NCBI GenBank assembly: GCA_937922945.1
Contig: CAKZUP010000114.1
Coordinates: 1-35,360 of the forward strand
DNA: 35,360 nt
Direction: 5' to 3'
Source: an uncultured Granulosicoccaceae bacterium
Lineage (GTDB): Bacteria; Pseudomonadota; Gammaproteobacteria; Granulosicoccales; Granulosicoccaceae
Below the pieces are notes generated by a model. That model had not been told where the DNA came from. It saw only the letters and a program-made list of their open reading frames with translations, and did not search any database. Below are positions 9,780 through 18,545 of the stretch, in pieces. Positions within the stretch are counted from its first letter, which is position 1. Every line of letters begins with the position of its first letter. A program made the translations under genes and the position numbers.

Positions 9780-10664
9780 CTAAGAAGGCTCTTTACTGAA
9801 GTACTTTTGCCTATGCATGTACTCGTATATACCTTCACGCATGTGCTGAACCGTTTGCTTGCTTAATGTACTGCGGTCTGCATCAAGCACAGTGGCGTCC
9901 ATCGCATCAGCTATTTCATGCGCTTCGCTCAACAATACTTCGAATGCAACGTCTGCAGGTACGGGCCCGGGAAGCTGCAGGATAAGCGAGATACCCGGTG
10001 TTTGAAAGCTGTCCATATCGTTGATATCAAAGGTGCCAGGTACAACCAGTTTGGCGACCGAAAAAACCGTCTTGCCATCGTGCATCGAATGGAAGATATT
10101 CATGTCACCGTAGTGGTATCCACGTTGCTCAAATTGCTCCAGCAAGTGAGCGCCATTCATAAGCTGACCTTCAGGAGCAACCACATGCAGTGTGACTATT
10201 TTACTGGCATACGCTTTTTCGGCTGCACCTGCTTTCCTGGTTGGCTCGGATGCTGCAACGCGCGCCTTGCGACGGGGGCTTAATTTGGATCCAAACGCTT
10301 CTATTTTCGCCGATATGCCGCCAAGCCCTGATTCAATACCCGGCGCGGTTTTTCTTCTGACCGAGCTCTGTCCACCAGGACGTTCCAGCGGGTCGTCAAT
10401 ACCGACGTCACTGCCAAAGTCGTCTGCATACTCACCAGTGGGCTCGGCGAACGAATTCGAATCGGCAAATCCATCGTTTTGCGTATCCCCGAGTAACGGG
10501 TCGGCAGGCTCAGCAAAGCCATCGGCATTGCTACGGCTGCGCTTCGAGCTACGATTAAGCGCATCGCCCTGTCGCCGTGAAGCACTGGATTGTCGGCCGG
10601 ATAGGTAGAGCAGCACCAGTATGGCGACACCTGCGAATATCAGAATCCAACGGAGATTTTCCAT
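9780..10664 (-). CDS. zipA: cell division protein ZipA
   Basis: Inner-membrane anchor for FtsZ at the division ring. The 294-residue protein begins with a membrane segment (residues 5-21, WILIFAGVAILVLLYL). A long acidic and Ser/Asp-rich linker follows (about 25-150), then the C-terminal FtsZ-binding domain from LHVVAPEGQLMNG onward, including FSVAKLVVPGTFD and ISLILQLPGP. This matches the E. coli layout, although the linker differs. It lies between smc and ligA. The 202-base gap after smc is repeat-rich, so zipA-ligA may have its own promoter. Confidence 0.95.
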   Translation of the reverse strand: MENLRWILIFAGVAILVLLYLSGRQSSASRRQGDALNRSSKRSRSNADGFAEPADPLLGDTQNDGFADSNSFAEPTGEYADDFGSDVGIDDPLERPGGQSSVRRKTAPGIESGLGGISAKIEAFGSKLSPRRKARVAASEPTRKAGAAEKAYASKIVTLHVVAPEGQLMNGAHLLEQFEQRGYHYGDMNIFHSMHDGKTVFSVAKLVVPGTFDINDMDSFQTPGISLILQLPGPVPADVAFEVLLSEAHEIADAMDATVLDADRSTLSKQTVQHMREGIYEYMHRQKYFSKEPS

Positions 10665-10689
10665 TTATTGTCCACCCAGTTTTTAAACA

Positions 10690-10818
10690 AGCTACTCATC
10701 GAGGCTTTTGCATCGATGCTGCTAAATCGTGCTACTCAGTTTCAGCAACTCAGTTACGCACTAACTCGCTCCATCAAGTCGCTACACTAAGCCGCTGTAC
10801 TAAGCCGCTACACTTGCG
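10690..10818 (-). repeat. 13-14 bp degenerate tandem repeat between smc and zipA
   Basis: The clearest units are 13 bp long at 10780-10792, 10793-10805 and 10806-10818, plus-strand consensus CGCTACACTAAGC. Upstream on the plus strand the pattern continues with a looser period of about 14 bp back to about 10690. Read in the smc direction the repeated core is AGC-GGC-TTAGTG, with variants AGC-GAC-TTGATG and AGC-GAG-TTAGTG. The array fills more than half of the gap and precedes zipA. Confidence 0.85.
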
Positions 10819-10847
10819 GGTCTGCGCCAAGGAGCTTGCCAACGTTA

Positions 10848-10859
10848 AGCGTTAACGCT
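10848..10859. repeat. 12-bp perfect palindrome after smc
   Basis: AGCGTTAACGCT is fully self-complementary and lies 7 bases beyond the smc stop codon. There is no T-tract on the minus strand, so it is not a typical terminator. It could be a protein-binding site or a chance hairpin. Confidence 0.5.
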
Positions 10860-10866
10860 GTGATCG

Positions 10867-13800
10867 TTATGCGCTGGCAAGTTCGGCTGCTTCTTGTACA
10901 TCAACAGCAACCAGGCGCGATACACCCGGCTCGTTCATTGTAACGCCCATAAGCTGTTCGGCCATTTCCATGGTCACTTTGTTGTGCGTTATAAAAATGA
11001 ATTGTACACGTTCCGACATTTCTTTGACCAGCTCGCAAAAGCGCCCGACGTTCGCATCATCGAGTGGCGCGTCAACCTCATCGAGCATACAGAACGGCGA
11101 CGGATTCAATTCAAAAAAGGCGAAAACCAGCGCTACTGCAGTGAGCGCTTTTTCACCACCTGAAAGTAATTGAATATTGCTGACGCGTTTACCCGGCGGT
11201 TGCGCAACCACACTGACACCGGTGCTGAGCAAGTCATCGCCGGTGAGTTGCAAACAGGCTTTACCACCACCGAACAAACGTGGAAAGAATTCCTCCACTT
11301 TGGCACTGACCAGGTCGAAGGTTTCTTTGAATCGCGTTCGAGTTTCCTTATCAATTTTTGCAATGGCGTGTTCAAGTGTTGCCAGTGCATCTGTGACGTC
11401 GGCGTGTTGTGAATCAAGATATTCTTTGCGATCGCTTTGCTCTGCCAGCTCGTCGATGGCCGCAAGGTTAATGGGGCCGAGTCGAGAAATGCGCTGCTCA
11501 AGTTTTTGCAAATCGCTTTCCCAGGCATCAACACTGGCTTCTTCAGGCATCGTTTCCAGTAATGCTGCAATGTCGTACTCGTGTTCGGCCAACTGTTCTT
11601 CTATTGTTTTGAGACGGACTAACACCTCTTGGCTCGCCAGTTGTTCCTGCTGCAAGGCTTCGCGTTTGGATTGGGATTCACTGTCGTGCGTGAGTCTGGA
11701 TTGCTCGTGCTCACGCAAACGCAACTCAACGTTATCCAGCTGTGAACGCGACTGTGTTAATGCCGTTTCAGCCGCCAGGCGTGCGCCCAGATTATCTTTT
11801 AAGCTTGCCTCCAAGGCCGTTAGCGGATCTTCATCTTCGCTGGCCAGTAGCTCGTTCAACATACTCTGGCGTTCAGTGAGTTGATCGATTCGGGAAGCCA
11901 TGCGCTCCAGGTTTTGCGCCGTTGCTTCTCTCGCTGTGCGCATCGACTCAACCCGGATGGCCAATTCCTGTCCCGCGTCTCTATCAGCATCAGCACGCTC
12001 GCGCGCTTCAGCCAGAGCCTCCGCCAAGCGTTCTTTCTCTTCGGTTAGCGTCTGACTTTCAGCATCCATTGACTGTAACTGTGCTAACGCTTCGCTTCGC
12101 TGACTTTGTGCTGTTTCGAGACGTTCAGCATCTTGCGAACGCAACGCTTCCACTTCTGTTATTTCATCGTCCAGCTGCGACTGACGAGACACTTGTTGTT
12201 CGTGTCGTTGTCGATTAGCCAATAAAACCGATTTAACATCAGAGAGTCCACGCACAGCATCGTTAAAACCATGCTGCAACGTTTCCCGGCGAGTTTCGTG
12301 TTCGGTTTGCTGGTCGTTGAGGGCCGCAAGACGTTCTTCTGCTTCTTCGATGCCAGCTTCAAGCTCTGCCAGTGTGGCTTTGAGCTCAGCAATTTCCGAT
12401 TCGCGTAAAAGCACGCTGTCTTGAGAGTCGGCACGTGCTACGCGCAACCATTGACGCCCTATCCATAAGCCGTCTTTTGTAATAACCGATTCGCCTTCGG
12501 CAAGCGAATCGCGCATGTTCATGGCTTGCGCCAACGTGTCGGCTGCATGCACCCCAAGCATTAATTCGTTCAAAGCAACATCGCCACTGACTTTACTGCG
12601 CAGCGAATCGGCAGCCGACTTGGTCGCGTCTGCTGTTCCATTGAGCAGCGTTAACTGTGCAGCTGGTACATCTTTAAGACACCGGTTAATAGCGTCTGCA
12701 CCATTTACGACAATGGCTTCCAGATGCGAACCTAGCACCAACTCCACCGCCTTTTCCCAACCCGGTTCAGTGGTAATACTCTGCGCAAGCTTGGGTTGGC
12801 CGTCGAGTTCGTTCATCAGCAACCAGGCATCGGCGGCACTGCTGTCGGGTTCAAGCGCGGCTTGTTGCAAGGCTTCCAACGACGCAAGCCTGCCGAGCAT
12901 GCTTTGCGCGTTAGACCGAGATTCGTTTAGTGCCACAGTTTCGCGTCGGATGTTTTCACGCAAGACTTGTTGTTTTTGCTGACTTTGCTCCAGATTTTTC
13001 TGTAAGCGTTGCTCTTCGGCAACAGCTGCAACTTCTTCACCGATAGACACTTCAATAAGCTTTGCTACCGAGCCGATATCCAGATTTTGCTTTTCACCAA
13101 GCAATTTTTCCAGTCGCGTTGCTGCCGTAGACAAACTGCGTTCAAGCTGCTCAATATTGTTACGTTCAATTTGAGCATTGCGGGTAGCTTCCGCCTGGCG
13201 CTCATTAAACGCATCTTGGCGCACTTGCCACTCACCCAGCTCTGTTTCAGTACGCGTTAGCATCTCGGCCGAAATGCGCTGGGTATCTTTTAGCTGGTCG
13301 ATCGCCGGTTGATCACGATTCAGTACATCGTCTATCTCTTCTATACGACGAGTATCATCTTCAACGTGTTTTTTCGCCTCGTCTAACGAGCGATCCACTT
13401 CGGCTAATTCCTGCGACTGTTGTCGACGCGAATCGCGCGTATGTTCTATGGTTTGCTCTATGCGTGAGACTTCAGAACCAATGCGATAAAAATTGGCCTG
13501 GGTTTCATTAAAGTGGTCGGTGGCTTCGGTTTGTTGCACGCGTGCTTGTTCTATGGACGCTTCGCTCGCGCGCAACTCAGCAATAACCGACTCGAGCTCC
13601 TTCTCACAGCGCGCAATATTGGCAGCCTGACTGTCTCGAGAATCAATGTAGCTTTGTCGACGCAAGGCCAACAATTCGCCGCGCTTCTGTCGCTCTTCGG
13701 TTTTTAACGTTTGAAATTTTTCTGCCGTGCCTGCCTGACGCTGTAAGTGAGCAAGCTGCTTGTCGACTTCTTCACGCAGGTCGTCGAGCCGATCGAGGTT

Positions 13801-14367
13801 ATCGCGTGTGTGACGAATGCGGTTTTCGGTTTCGCGTCGGCGCTCCTTATACTTGGAGATACCGGCAGCTTCCTCTAGATACACGCGCAATTCTTCGGGT
13901 TTTGCATCGATAAGGCGAGAGATCATGCCCTGTTCGATAATGGCATAGCTGCGCGGCCCTAAACCGGTGCCAAGGAAAATATCGCGGATATCGCGACGGC
14001 GGCAACGGGCATTGTTGAGCAAGTATTTCGACACACCATCGCGGCTCACTTCCCGGCGAATCGAGATTTCTGCATAAGCTGCATACTCGCCACCAAGGGA
14101 GCCATCGGAATTGTCAAACACGAGTTCGACCGAGGCCTGCCCCACTGGCTTACGGCTTGATGAACCCGTGAATATGACGTCGTCCATCGACTCGCCGCGC
14201 AAATGTTTGGCAGACGATTCACCCATGACCCAACGTACGGCGTCGATGGTGTTCGATTTTCCACATCCATTAGGCCCAACAATACCAACCAACGCAGTCG
14301 GTAACTTTAAATCTGTGGGGTCAACAAATGACTTAAATCCAGCTAGCTTGATTCGGGTAAGGCGCAT
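10867..14367 (-). CDS. smc: chromosome partition protein SMC
   Basis: Condensin ATPase that organises and segregates the chromosome with ScpA and ScpB. The 1166-residue protein has an N-terminal head with Walker A GPNGCGKSN (31-39) and long coiled-coil arms rich in E, Q, R and L. A hinge sits in the middle (about 500-650). The C-terminal head has the signature LLSGGEKALTA and Walker B CMLDEVDAPLDD. The ATG at 14367 gives the usual MRLTRIKLAGFKSF start. It carries Smc rather than MukB, and leads the smc-zipA-ligA run; cysZ is divergent. A 7-bp inverted repeat lies in its short leader. Confidence 0.98.
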   Translation of the reverse strand: MRLTRIKLAGFKSFVDPTDLKLPTALVGIVGPNGCGKSNTIDAVRWVMGESSAKHLRGESMDDVIFTGSSSRKPVGQASVELVFDNSDGSLGGEYAAYAEISIRREVSRDGVSKYLLNNARCRRRDIRDIFLGTGLGPRSYAIIEQGMISRLIDAKPEELRVYLEEAAGISKYKERRRETENRIRHTRDNLDRLDDLREEVDKQLAHLQRQAGTAEKFQTLKTEERQKRGELLALRRQSYIDSRDSQAANIARCEKELESVIAELRASEASIEQARVQQTEATDHFNETQANFYRIGSEVSRIEQTIEHTRDSRRQQSQELAEVDRSLDEAKKHVEDDTRRIEEIDDVLNRDQPAIDQLKDTQRISAEMLTRTETELGEWQVRQDAFNERQAEATRNAQIERNNIEQLERSLSTAATRLEKLLGEKQNLDIGSVAKLIEVSIGEEVAAVAEEQRLQKNLEQSQQKQQVLRENIRRETVALNESRSNAQSMLGRLASLEALQQAALEPDSSAADAWLLMNELDGQPKLAQSITTEPGWEKAVELVLGSHLEAIVVNGADAINRCLKDVPAAQLTLLNGTADATKSAADSLRSKVSGDVALNELMLGVHAADTLAQAMNMRDSLAEGESVITKDGLWIGRQWLRVARADSQDSVLLRESEIAELKATLAELEAGIEEAEERLAALNDQQTEHETRRETLQHGFNDAVRGLSDVKSVLLANRQRHEQQVSRQSQLDDEITEVEALRSQDAERLETAQSQRSEALAQLQSMDAESQTLTEEKERLAEALAEARERADADRDAGQELAIRVESMRTAREATAQNLERMASRIDQLTERQSMLNELLASEDEDPLTALEASLKDNLGARLAAETALTQSRSQLDNVELRLREHEQSRLTHDSESQSKREALQQEQLASQEVLVRLKTIEEQLAEHEYDIAALLETMPEEASVDAWESDLQKLEQRISRLGPINLAAIDELAEQSDRKEYLDSQHADVTDALATLEHAIAKIDKETRTRFKETFDLVSAKVEEFFPRLFGGGKACLQLTGDDLLSTGVSVVAQPPGKRVSNIQLLSGGEKALTAVALVFAFFELNPSPFCMLDEVDAPLDDANVGRFCELVKEMSERVQFIFITHNKVTMEMAEQLMGVTMNEPGVSRLVAVDVQEAAELASA

Positions 14368-14384
14368 TAGTGTTTATTTACTAC

Positions 14385-14406
14385 CCATACATAAGTGTCT
14401 GTATGG
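14385..14406. promoter_or_regulatory. inverted repeat in the smc leader
   Basis: CCATACA (14385-14391) and TGTATGG (14400-14406) are perfect 7-bp arms around an 8-base loop. The element ends 18 bases upstream of the smc ATG, between the candidate promoter and the gene. It could act as an RNA hairpin limiting smc translation or as an operator. Confidence 0.5.
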
Positions 14407-14412
14407 TCGAGC

Positions 14413-14443
14413 ATTGTACTTCGTTTTTGCCTCGACACCACAA
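14413..14443 (-). promoter_or_regulatory. candidate promoter for smc
   Basis: On the minus strand TACAAT (14418-14413) is a good -10. TTGTGG (14443-14438) lies 19 bases upstream of it, a spacing longer than ideal. The 101-base divergent region must hold promoters for both smc and cysZ. Confidence 0.35.
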
Positions 14444-14468
14444 TTGGATTTAAGACTATTATTAGAGA

Positions 14469-15248
14469 ATGAAACAAATCGGATTTATTGGCGCTATGCG
14501 CTACCTTGGTAAGGGCTGGGAGCTGGTTCGAAAGCCCGGTTTACGCCGATTTGTGCTTGTGCCACTGCTTATTAATATCGTTGTGTTTGCAACATTGGGC
14601 TGGCTGCTTTTTGGCGCCCTGTTCAACTGGATGGAAAGTTGGGCGTTTTTTGAACGATTCGGCGAAGTCTGGCTGGTTGAAAAGCTACAACAGATATTAC
14701 AGTTTGTTGTGGGGGCGATATTAAGTGTCGTGCTTTTTTATGCGTTTACGCTACTGGCCAATATTATCGGCGCACCGTTCAACAGCCTGCTATCAGAACG
14801 AGTTGAGCAACATTTGACCGGAAACTCGCCATCCAGCGATCCCACATTTACTTACCTGGTAAAGAGCATTCCAACGACGTTACGATCAGAACTATCAAAA
14901 CTGATCTATCTTGCACTTTGGAGCATTCCACTGCTCATCATCAGTTTTATACCGGTGATCAATATTGGCGCACCTTTTCTGATTTTTGCGTTCGGCGCGT
15001 GGATGTTTGCATTGGAATATATCGATTACCCAATGGGCAATCATGGGCACTTTTTTAAACAGGTGAAAATCCGTTTGCGCGAACGCCGCTCGACAGCGCT
15101 TGGCTTCGGTACAATCGTGGCCCTGTTCAGCATGATTCCAATTGTCAATCTGGTTATCATGCCCATCGCGGTCGCGGGTGCGACAGCACTGTACGTAGAC
15201 AGACTCTCTATTGACCACCCCCATTCAAACAAGGACACAACACGATGA
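14469..15248 (+). CDS. cysZ: sulfate transporter CysZ (EI24 family)
   Basis: CysZ brings sulfate across the inner membrane for cysteine synthesis. The 259-residue protein has hydrophobic segments at about 28-52, 75-100, 150-185 and 205-230, with the family features LANIIGAPFNSLLSE and FALEYIDYPMGNH. The start ATG at 14469 has only a weak AGAGA upstream. The divergent position next to smc-zipA-ligA recalls the E. coli cysZ/zipA-ligA locus, which supports orthology. Its stop overlaps the next gene as ATGA. No sulfur-regulator site is recognisable in the short upstream region. Confidence 0.93.
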   Translation: MKQIGFIGAMRYLGKGWELVRKPGLRRFVLVPLLINIVVFATLGWLLFGALFNWMESWAFFERFGEVWLVEKLQQILQFVVGAILSVVLFYAFTLLANIIGAPFNSLLSERVEQHLTGNSPSSDPTFTYLVKSIPTTLRSELSKLIYLALWSIPLLIISFIPVINIGAPFLIFAFGAWMFALEYIDYPMGNHGHFFKQVKIRLRERRSTALGFGTIVALFSMIPIVNLVIMPIAVAGATALYVDRLSIDHPHSNKDTTR

Positions 15249-16105
15249 CGTTGTTGCCATTGAACCTACGACAATACCACTGGCTATTAATCGCAATCGT
15301 TCTGATACTGCCACTGCATATTGCGGTGGCAGATGATCAAAAAGTGGTCTTTTTTGAAAACGACCCTGTACCCGGCGGCATTGCGATTGTGCCCCTCGAT
15401 TTACCCGACACTGCCAATGCGCCGAGCGTAAAGTTGGGCACTCGTGAAGTGGCGGTTGTTGCTGATCATGGTCACTGGCACGCTATCGTCGGTATCGCAC
15501 TGGCAACTGAGCCCGGCCAACATTCGCTCACCATGAGCACAGGCGAGAAGACATCGACCATCGAATTCCAGGTAAAGGCCTTCAAGTACGAAGAACAACG
15601 CATCGTTATCAAAGATAAGCGCAAAGTGAATCCGGCGCCACTGGATATGGAGCGAATCAATAAAGAGAACAAACGCATACGCGAAGTTAAAGCGTATCGG
15701 TATAAAACACTGCTGCCCGATACATTTCAATTACCGTTGGAAGGCATACTAACCAGCCCATTCGGCTTGCGCCGGTTTTTCAATGATCAACCCAGACGCC
15801 CGCACGGCGGCATCGACATCGCCGCCGACACCGGCACACCCATTTATGCACCCGCAACCGGATTGGTTGTTGATACCGGCAACTATTTTTTCAATGGCAA
15901 TACGGTATTTCTGGAACACGGGCTGGGCTTACAAACCTTCTACGCACACATGGATAAAATTCATGTAAAACCGGGAGACAAAGTGAATGCGGGTGATTTA
16001 ATCGGCGAGATTGGCGCAACTGGTCGCGTAACCGGACCACATTTACATTGGTCGGTGGGCTTGAACGGAACGTGGGTTAACCCTTGGTTGGTAATAGATG
16101 AATAG
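15245..16105 (+). CDS. M23 family metallopeptidase, secreted
   Basis: Predicted zinc endopeptidase (LytM fold) acting on peptidoglycan cross-links in the periplasm. An N-terminal hydrophobic segment (about 13-29, ending HIAVAD) looks like a signal peptide. Residues 33-115 form an all-beta region like the M23 N-terminal domain. A charged linker leads to the catalytic domain at about 165-280, with H187 and D191 (PHGGID), H235 (YAHMDK) and H266/H268 (GPHLHW). All expected zinc ligands and catalytic histidines are present, so it should be active rather than an EnvC/NlpD-type activator. It overlaps cysZ by four bases and is probably translated with it. Confidence 0.93.
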   Translation: MTLLPLNLRQYHWLLIAIVLILPLHIAVADDQKVVFFENDPVPGGIAIVPLDLPDTANAPSVKLGTREVAVVADHGHWHAIVGIALATEPGQHSLTMSTGEKTSTIEFQVKAFKYEEQRIVIKDKRKVNPAPLDMERINKENKRIREVKAYRYKTLLPDTFQLPLEGILTSPFGLRRFFNDQPRRPHGGIDIAADTGTPIYAPATGLVVDTGNYFFNGNTVFLEHGLGLQTFYAHMDKIHVKPGDKVNAGDLIGEIGATGRVTGPHLHWSVGLNGTWVNPWLVIDE

Positions 16106-16123
16106 CGCGCGCGCAGAATAAAG

Positions 16124-16855
16124 TCAGGCTACGGAATAAATATTGGACTTCTCGTTAATCAATTTAAACCCTGTTCCGCGCACACGCTCCAAGTACCAAC
16201 CATTACCTTCCTCGTTAAGCGACATTTTTTTTCGAAGCCTGCACGCTGCCGTATCAATGCGACGGGAATCGAGTTTCGCAGGCAACGACCAAACCGACAC
16301 CATGAGTTCTTCAACAGTAACCACACGATTTTGATTGGCGAAAAGATAGTACGCGCAGTCGAATTCTTTAGGGTTCAACGGAATCAACTCACCACCCAGC
16401 GCAACCTGTCGAGCAGACATACAAAATGTGTAAGGCGCAAAATTTAAAATGCGTTTATCAAGAGAGCGATAACGTCGCAATGCCGCCTGAATTCTGGTGG
16501 CAAGCAACGATACTGGCTCATTGATATTAAAAAAATGATGGGCTCCCTGCAGCAAGGTACGCACAATGCTGTTCTCATCTTCGCAGTCAGACAGTACGAT
16601 TACGCGCTGACGAACCGACACGTTGGGAATAACGGGCCAAGGTGTGTCAGGACTAAAATGATGACAAACAATTATGTCAGTGGCTGAGGATATGGCGGAA
16701 GCCAAATCCAACCCGGTTTCGGGATAAAGGCAATTAATTCGTAATGGTCGATTCAATAAAGTGGATTGACCGATAATGCTATCGATCAGGTGTTTTTGCT
16801 TCTTGCTATTTACCAATGCCACAGCGCGACTACTTTCGTCACCGATAACCTGCAT
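16124..16855 (-). CDS. OmpR/PhoB-type DNA-binding regulator with degenerate receiver
   Basis: The C-terminal 100 residues form a winged helix of the OmpR/PhoB type: LNPKEFDCAYYLF (160-172), the recognition region RRIDTAACRLRKKM (198-211) and the wing YLERVRGTGFKL (221-232). Residues 1-125 look like a receiver fold by length and hydrophobic pattern but lack the usual residues. There is no acidic pair at the start, CHH (64-66) replaces the phospho-acceptor region, and the lysine near 112 is Asn/Glu. It is therefore probably not controlled by phosphorylation. No sensor kinase gene is adjacent. AAGGGAGG lies upstream of the ATG at 16855. The target is unknown. Confidence 0.85.
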   Translation of the reverse strand: MQVIGDESSRAVALVNSKKQKHLIDSIIGQSTLLNRPLRINCLYPETGLDLASAISSATDIIVCHHFSPDTPWPVIPNVSVRQRVIVLSDCEDENSIVRTLLQGAHHFFNINEPVSLLATRIQAALRRYRSLDKRILNFAPYTFCMSARQVALGGELIPLNPKEFDCAYYLFANQNRVVTVEELMVSVWSLPAKLDSRRIDTAACRLRKKMSLNEEGNGWYLERVRGTGFKLINEKSNIYSVA

Positions 16856-17013
16856 CCGATTCGAGGCCTCCCTTCGTATTCTACAACCGGCTTACAAGCA
16901 CCGTGCTAACACGGTAACATATCTTTAACGGCTGCTGCAAGCGGCTATTGATAGGCGGCACTACTCGGTATACGAAGCACGATTCTGTGCTCCGGAACGA
17001 ATTGCTATCGAGC

Positions 17014-18468
17014 TTACTTCTTACGGCCCTGCCCGTTGGTATCTTGCCGGCTCCGCCGTCGGGAGACTTTTTTCTTTGCAACGTTCCGGCTCTCTTTCTT
17101 ACCTTGCCCACGCTTCTTCGCACTACGCTTGGCGAACGGGTTTTCACCTTGCTTGAATTCTATGCGTAATGGTGTGCCGAACAAGCGCAAAGTTTTAATA
17201 AAGTAATTCATCAAATACCGCTGGTATGACGCGGGTACTTTGCTGGTTTGATTACCATGAATAACAATCAGTGGCGGATTCATTCCACCTTGATGAGCAT
17301 ACCGAAGTTTGATTCGGCGACCGTTTACCAACGGGGGCTGATGTTGCTGAATAGCGACTTCCAGCAAACGAGTTAATTTCGGGGTCGCAATGTCTGTAAA
17401 CGCGGATGCATAGGCTTTATTGATCGACTTGAACAAGTCACCAACACCGGAGCCTTTTAACGCGCTGATAAAGTGAATTTTAGTAAAGCGTAAGAACTCC
17501 ACGCGTTGCTCCAACCGGGTTCGCGTCGATTCACGCTGCTCGGCATTCAATGCATCCCACTTGTTCACTGCAACAATAAGCGCTCGCCCTTTCTCTATTG
17601 CATAGCCTAATAAATGCAAGTCCTGCTCAGTTGCACCGTCTTCTGCATCAATCATCATGACGCAAACGTTGCACCGATCGATAGCTTGCATGGTTTTTAT
17701 TACGCTGAAGATTTCTACTTTTTCGGATACCTTGCCACGCCGCCGAACGCCTGCCGTATCTATTAACTTGTATTGCTTACCAGCGCGCTCAAACGGAATA
17801 GCCACTGCATCGCGTGTGGTTCCAGGTTGGTCATACGCAATCACGCGCTGCTCGCCGATGAGTCGATTGATTAACGTGGACTTGCCAACGTTAGGTCGTC
17901 CGACAAACGCAATGCGAATATCTTTATTGCGTTCCCATTCACCACGCTCTTCACTGTCCTGCAGTGCAGCGACATCAATATCCAGTTCAATAGCCGCTTG
18001 TTCGATTAATGATTTCACGCCACGATTGTGCGAGGCGGCAACCGGCACGGTTGAATTGAAACCAAGTGCGTAGAAGTCGAGCATGGCTTTGTCCTCGCCC
18101 ACACCATCGATTTTATTGACACACAAGAGCACACGCCCTGCTTCGCGTCGCAGTATGTCCGCGATATCTGAATCGACCGGGTTTATGCCAGCACGGCCAT
18201 CAACCATAAACACAACAAGGTCGGCTTTGCGCACTGCTTCCATTGTTTGTTCAGCCATTTTCGCGTCCAGCGAATCAGGCTCACCACTGAGCCCACCGGT
18301 ATCCACAACCAAGTAGGGCCAATCGCCAACCCGACCATCACCGTACTGGCGATCACGCGTAAGCCCTGGCATATCAGCGACGAGTGCATCCTGAGTACGA
18401 GTGAGTTTATTGAATAGCGTGGATTTGCCAACGTTGGGTCGACCTACCAGAGCGATAACCGGTTTCAT
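17014..18468 (-). CDS. der: ribosome assembly GTPase Der (EngA)
   Basis: Essential tandem GTPase for 50S subunit maturation. The first G domain has GRPNVGKS (9-16), DTGG (56-59) and NKID (118-121). The second has GRPNVGKS (190-197), a DTAG switch and NKWD further on. A KH-like domain follows (from about 360), ending in a Lys/Arg-rich tail of some 40 residues with AKKRGQGKK and KKKVSRRRSR. The basic tail is typical of gammaproteobacterial Der. The length is 484 residues. It lies downstream of bamB in the conserved yfgM-bamB-der order, with a 77-base gap. Confidence 0.97.
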   Translation of the reverse strand: MKPVIALVGRPNVGKSTLFNKLTRTQDALVADMPGLTRDRQYGDGRVGDWPYLVVDTGGLSGEPDSLDAKMAEQTMEAVRKADLVVFMVDGRAGINPVDSDIADILRREAGRVLLCVNKIDGVGEDKAMLDFYALGFNSTVPVAASHNRGVKSLIEQAAIELDIDVAALQDSEERGEWERNKDIRIAFVGRPNVGKSTLINRLIGEQRVIAYDQPGTTRDAVAIPFERAGKQYKLIDTAGVRRRGKVSEKVEIFSVIKTMQAIDRCNVCVMMIDAEDGATEQDLHLLGYAIEKGRALIVAVNKWDALNAEQRESTRTRLEQRVEFLRFTKIHFISALKGSGVGDLFKSINKAYASAFTDIATPKLTRLLEVAIQQHQPPLVNGRRIKLRYAHQGGMNPPLIVIHGNQTSKVPASYQRYLMNYFIKTLRLFGTPLRIEFKQGENPFAKRSAKKRGQGKKESRNVAKKKVSRRRSRQDTNGQGRKK

Positions 18469-18510
18469 AGATTAAAACACGCTGTTACTTACGTTGACTA
18501 ACGGGTGAAC

Positions 18511-18537
18511 TCAGCGCGTTGTTTTGCACTGCGCTGA
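18511..18537. other. inverted repeat between bamB and der
   Basis: TCAGCGC (18511-18517) and GCGCTGA (18531-18537) are perfect 7-bp arms around a 13-base loop. The hairpin lies just downstream of the bamB stop on the minus strand but has no T-tract. It could be a processing hairpin or a weak attenuator in the bamB-der transcript. Confidence 0.45.
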
Positions 18538-18545
18538 TGTTATAG

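Noticed and set aside
11177..11884. Long open frame on the plus strand inside smc
   Set aside because: Serine/cysteine-rich, low-complexity translation antisense to the well-supported SMC coiled coil; no ribosome-binding site or family match.
14427..14455. cysZ promoter TTGCCT-17-TTAAGA
   Set aside because: Would start transcription about 7 bases before the ATG, leaving no ribosome-binding site; kept only as a leaderless possibility.
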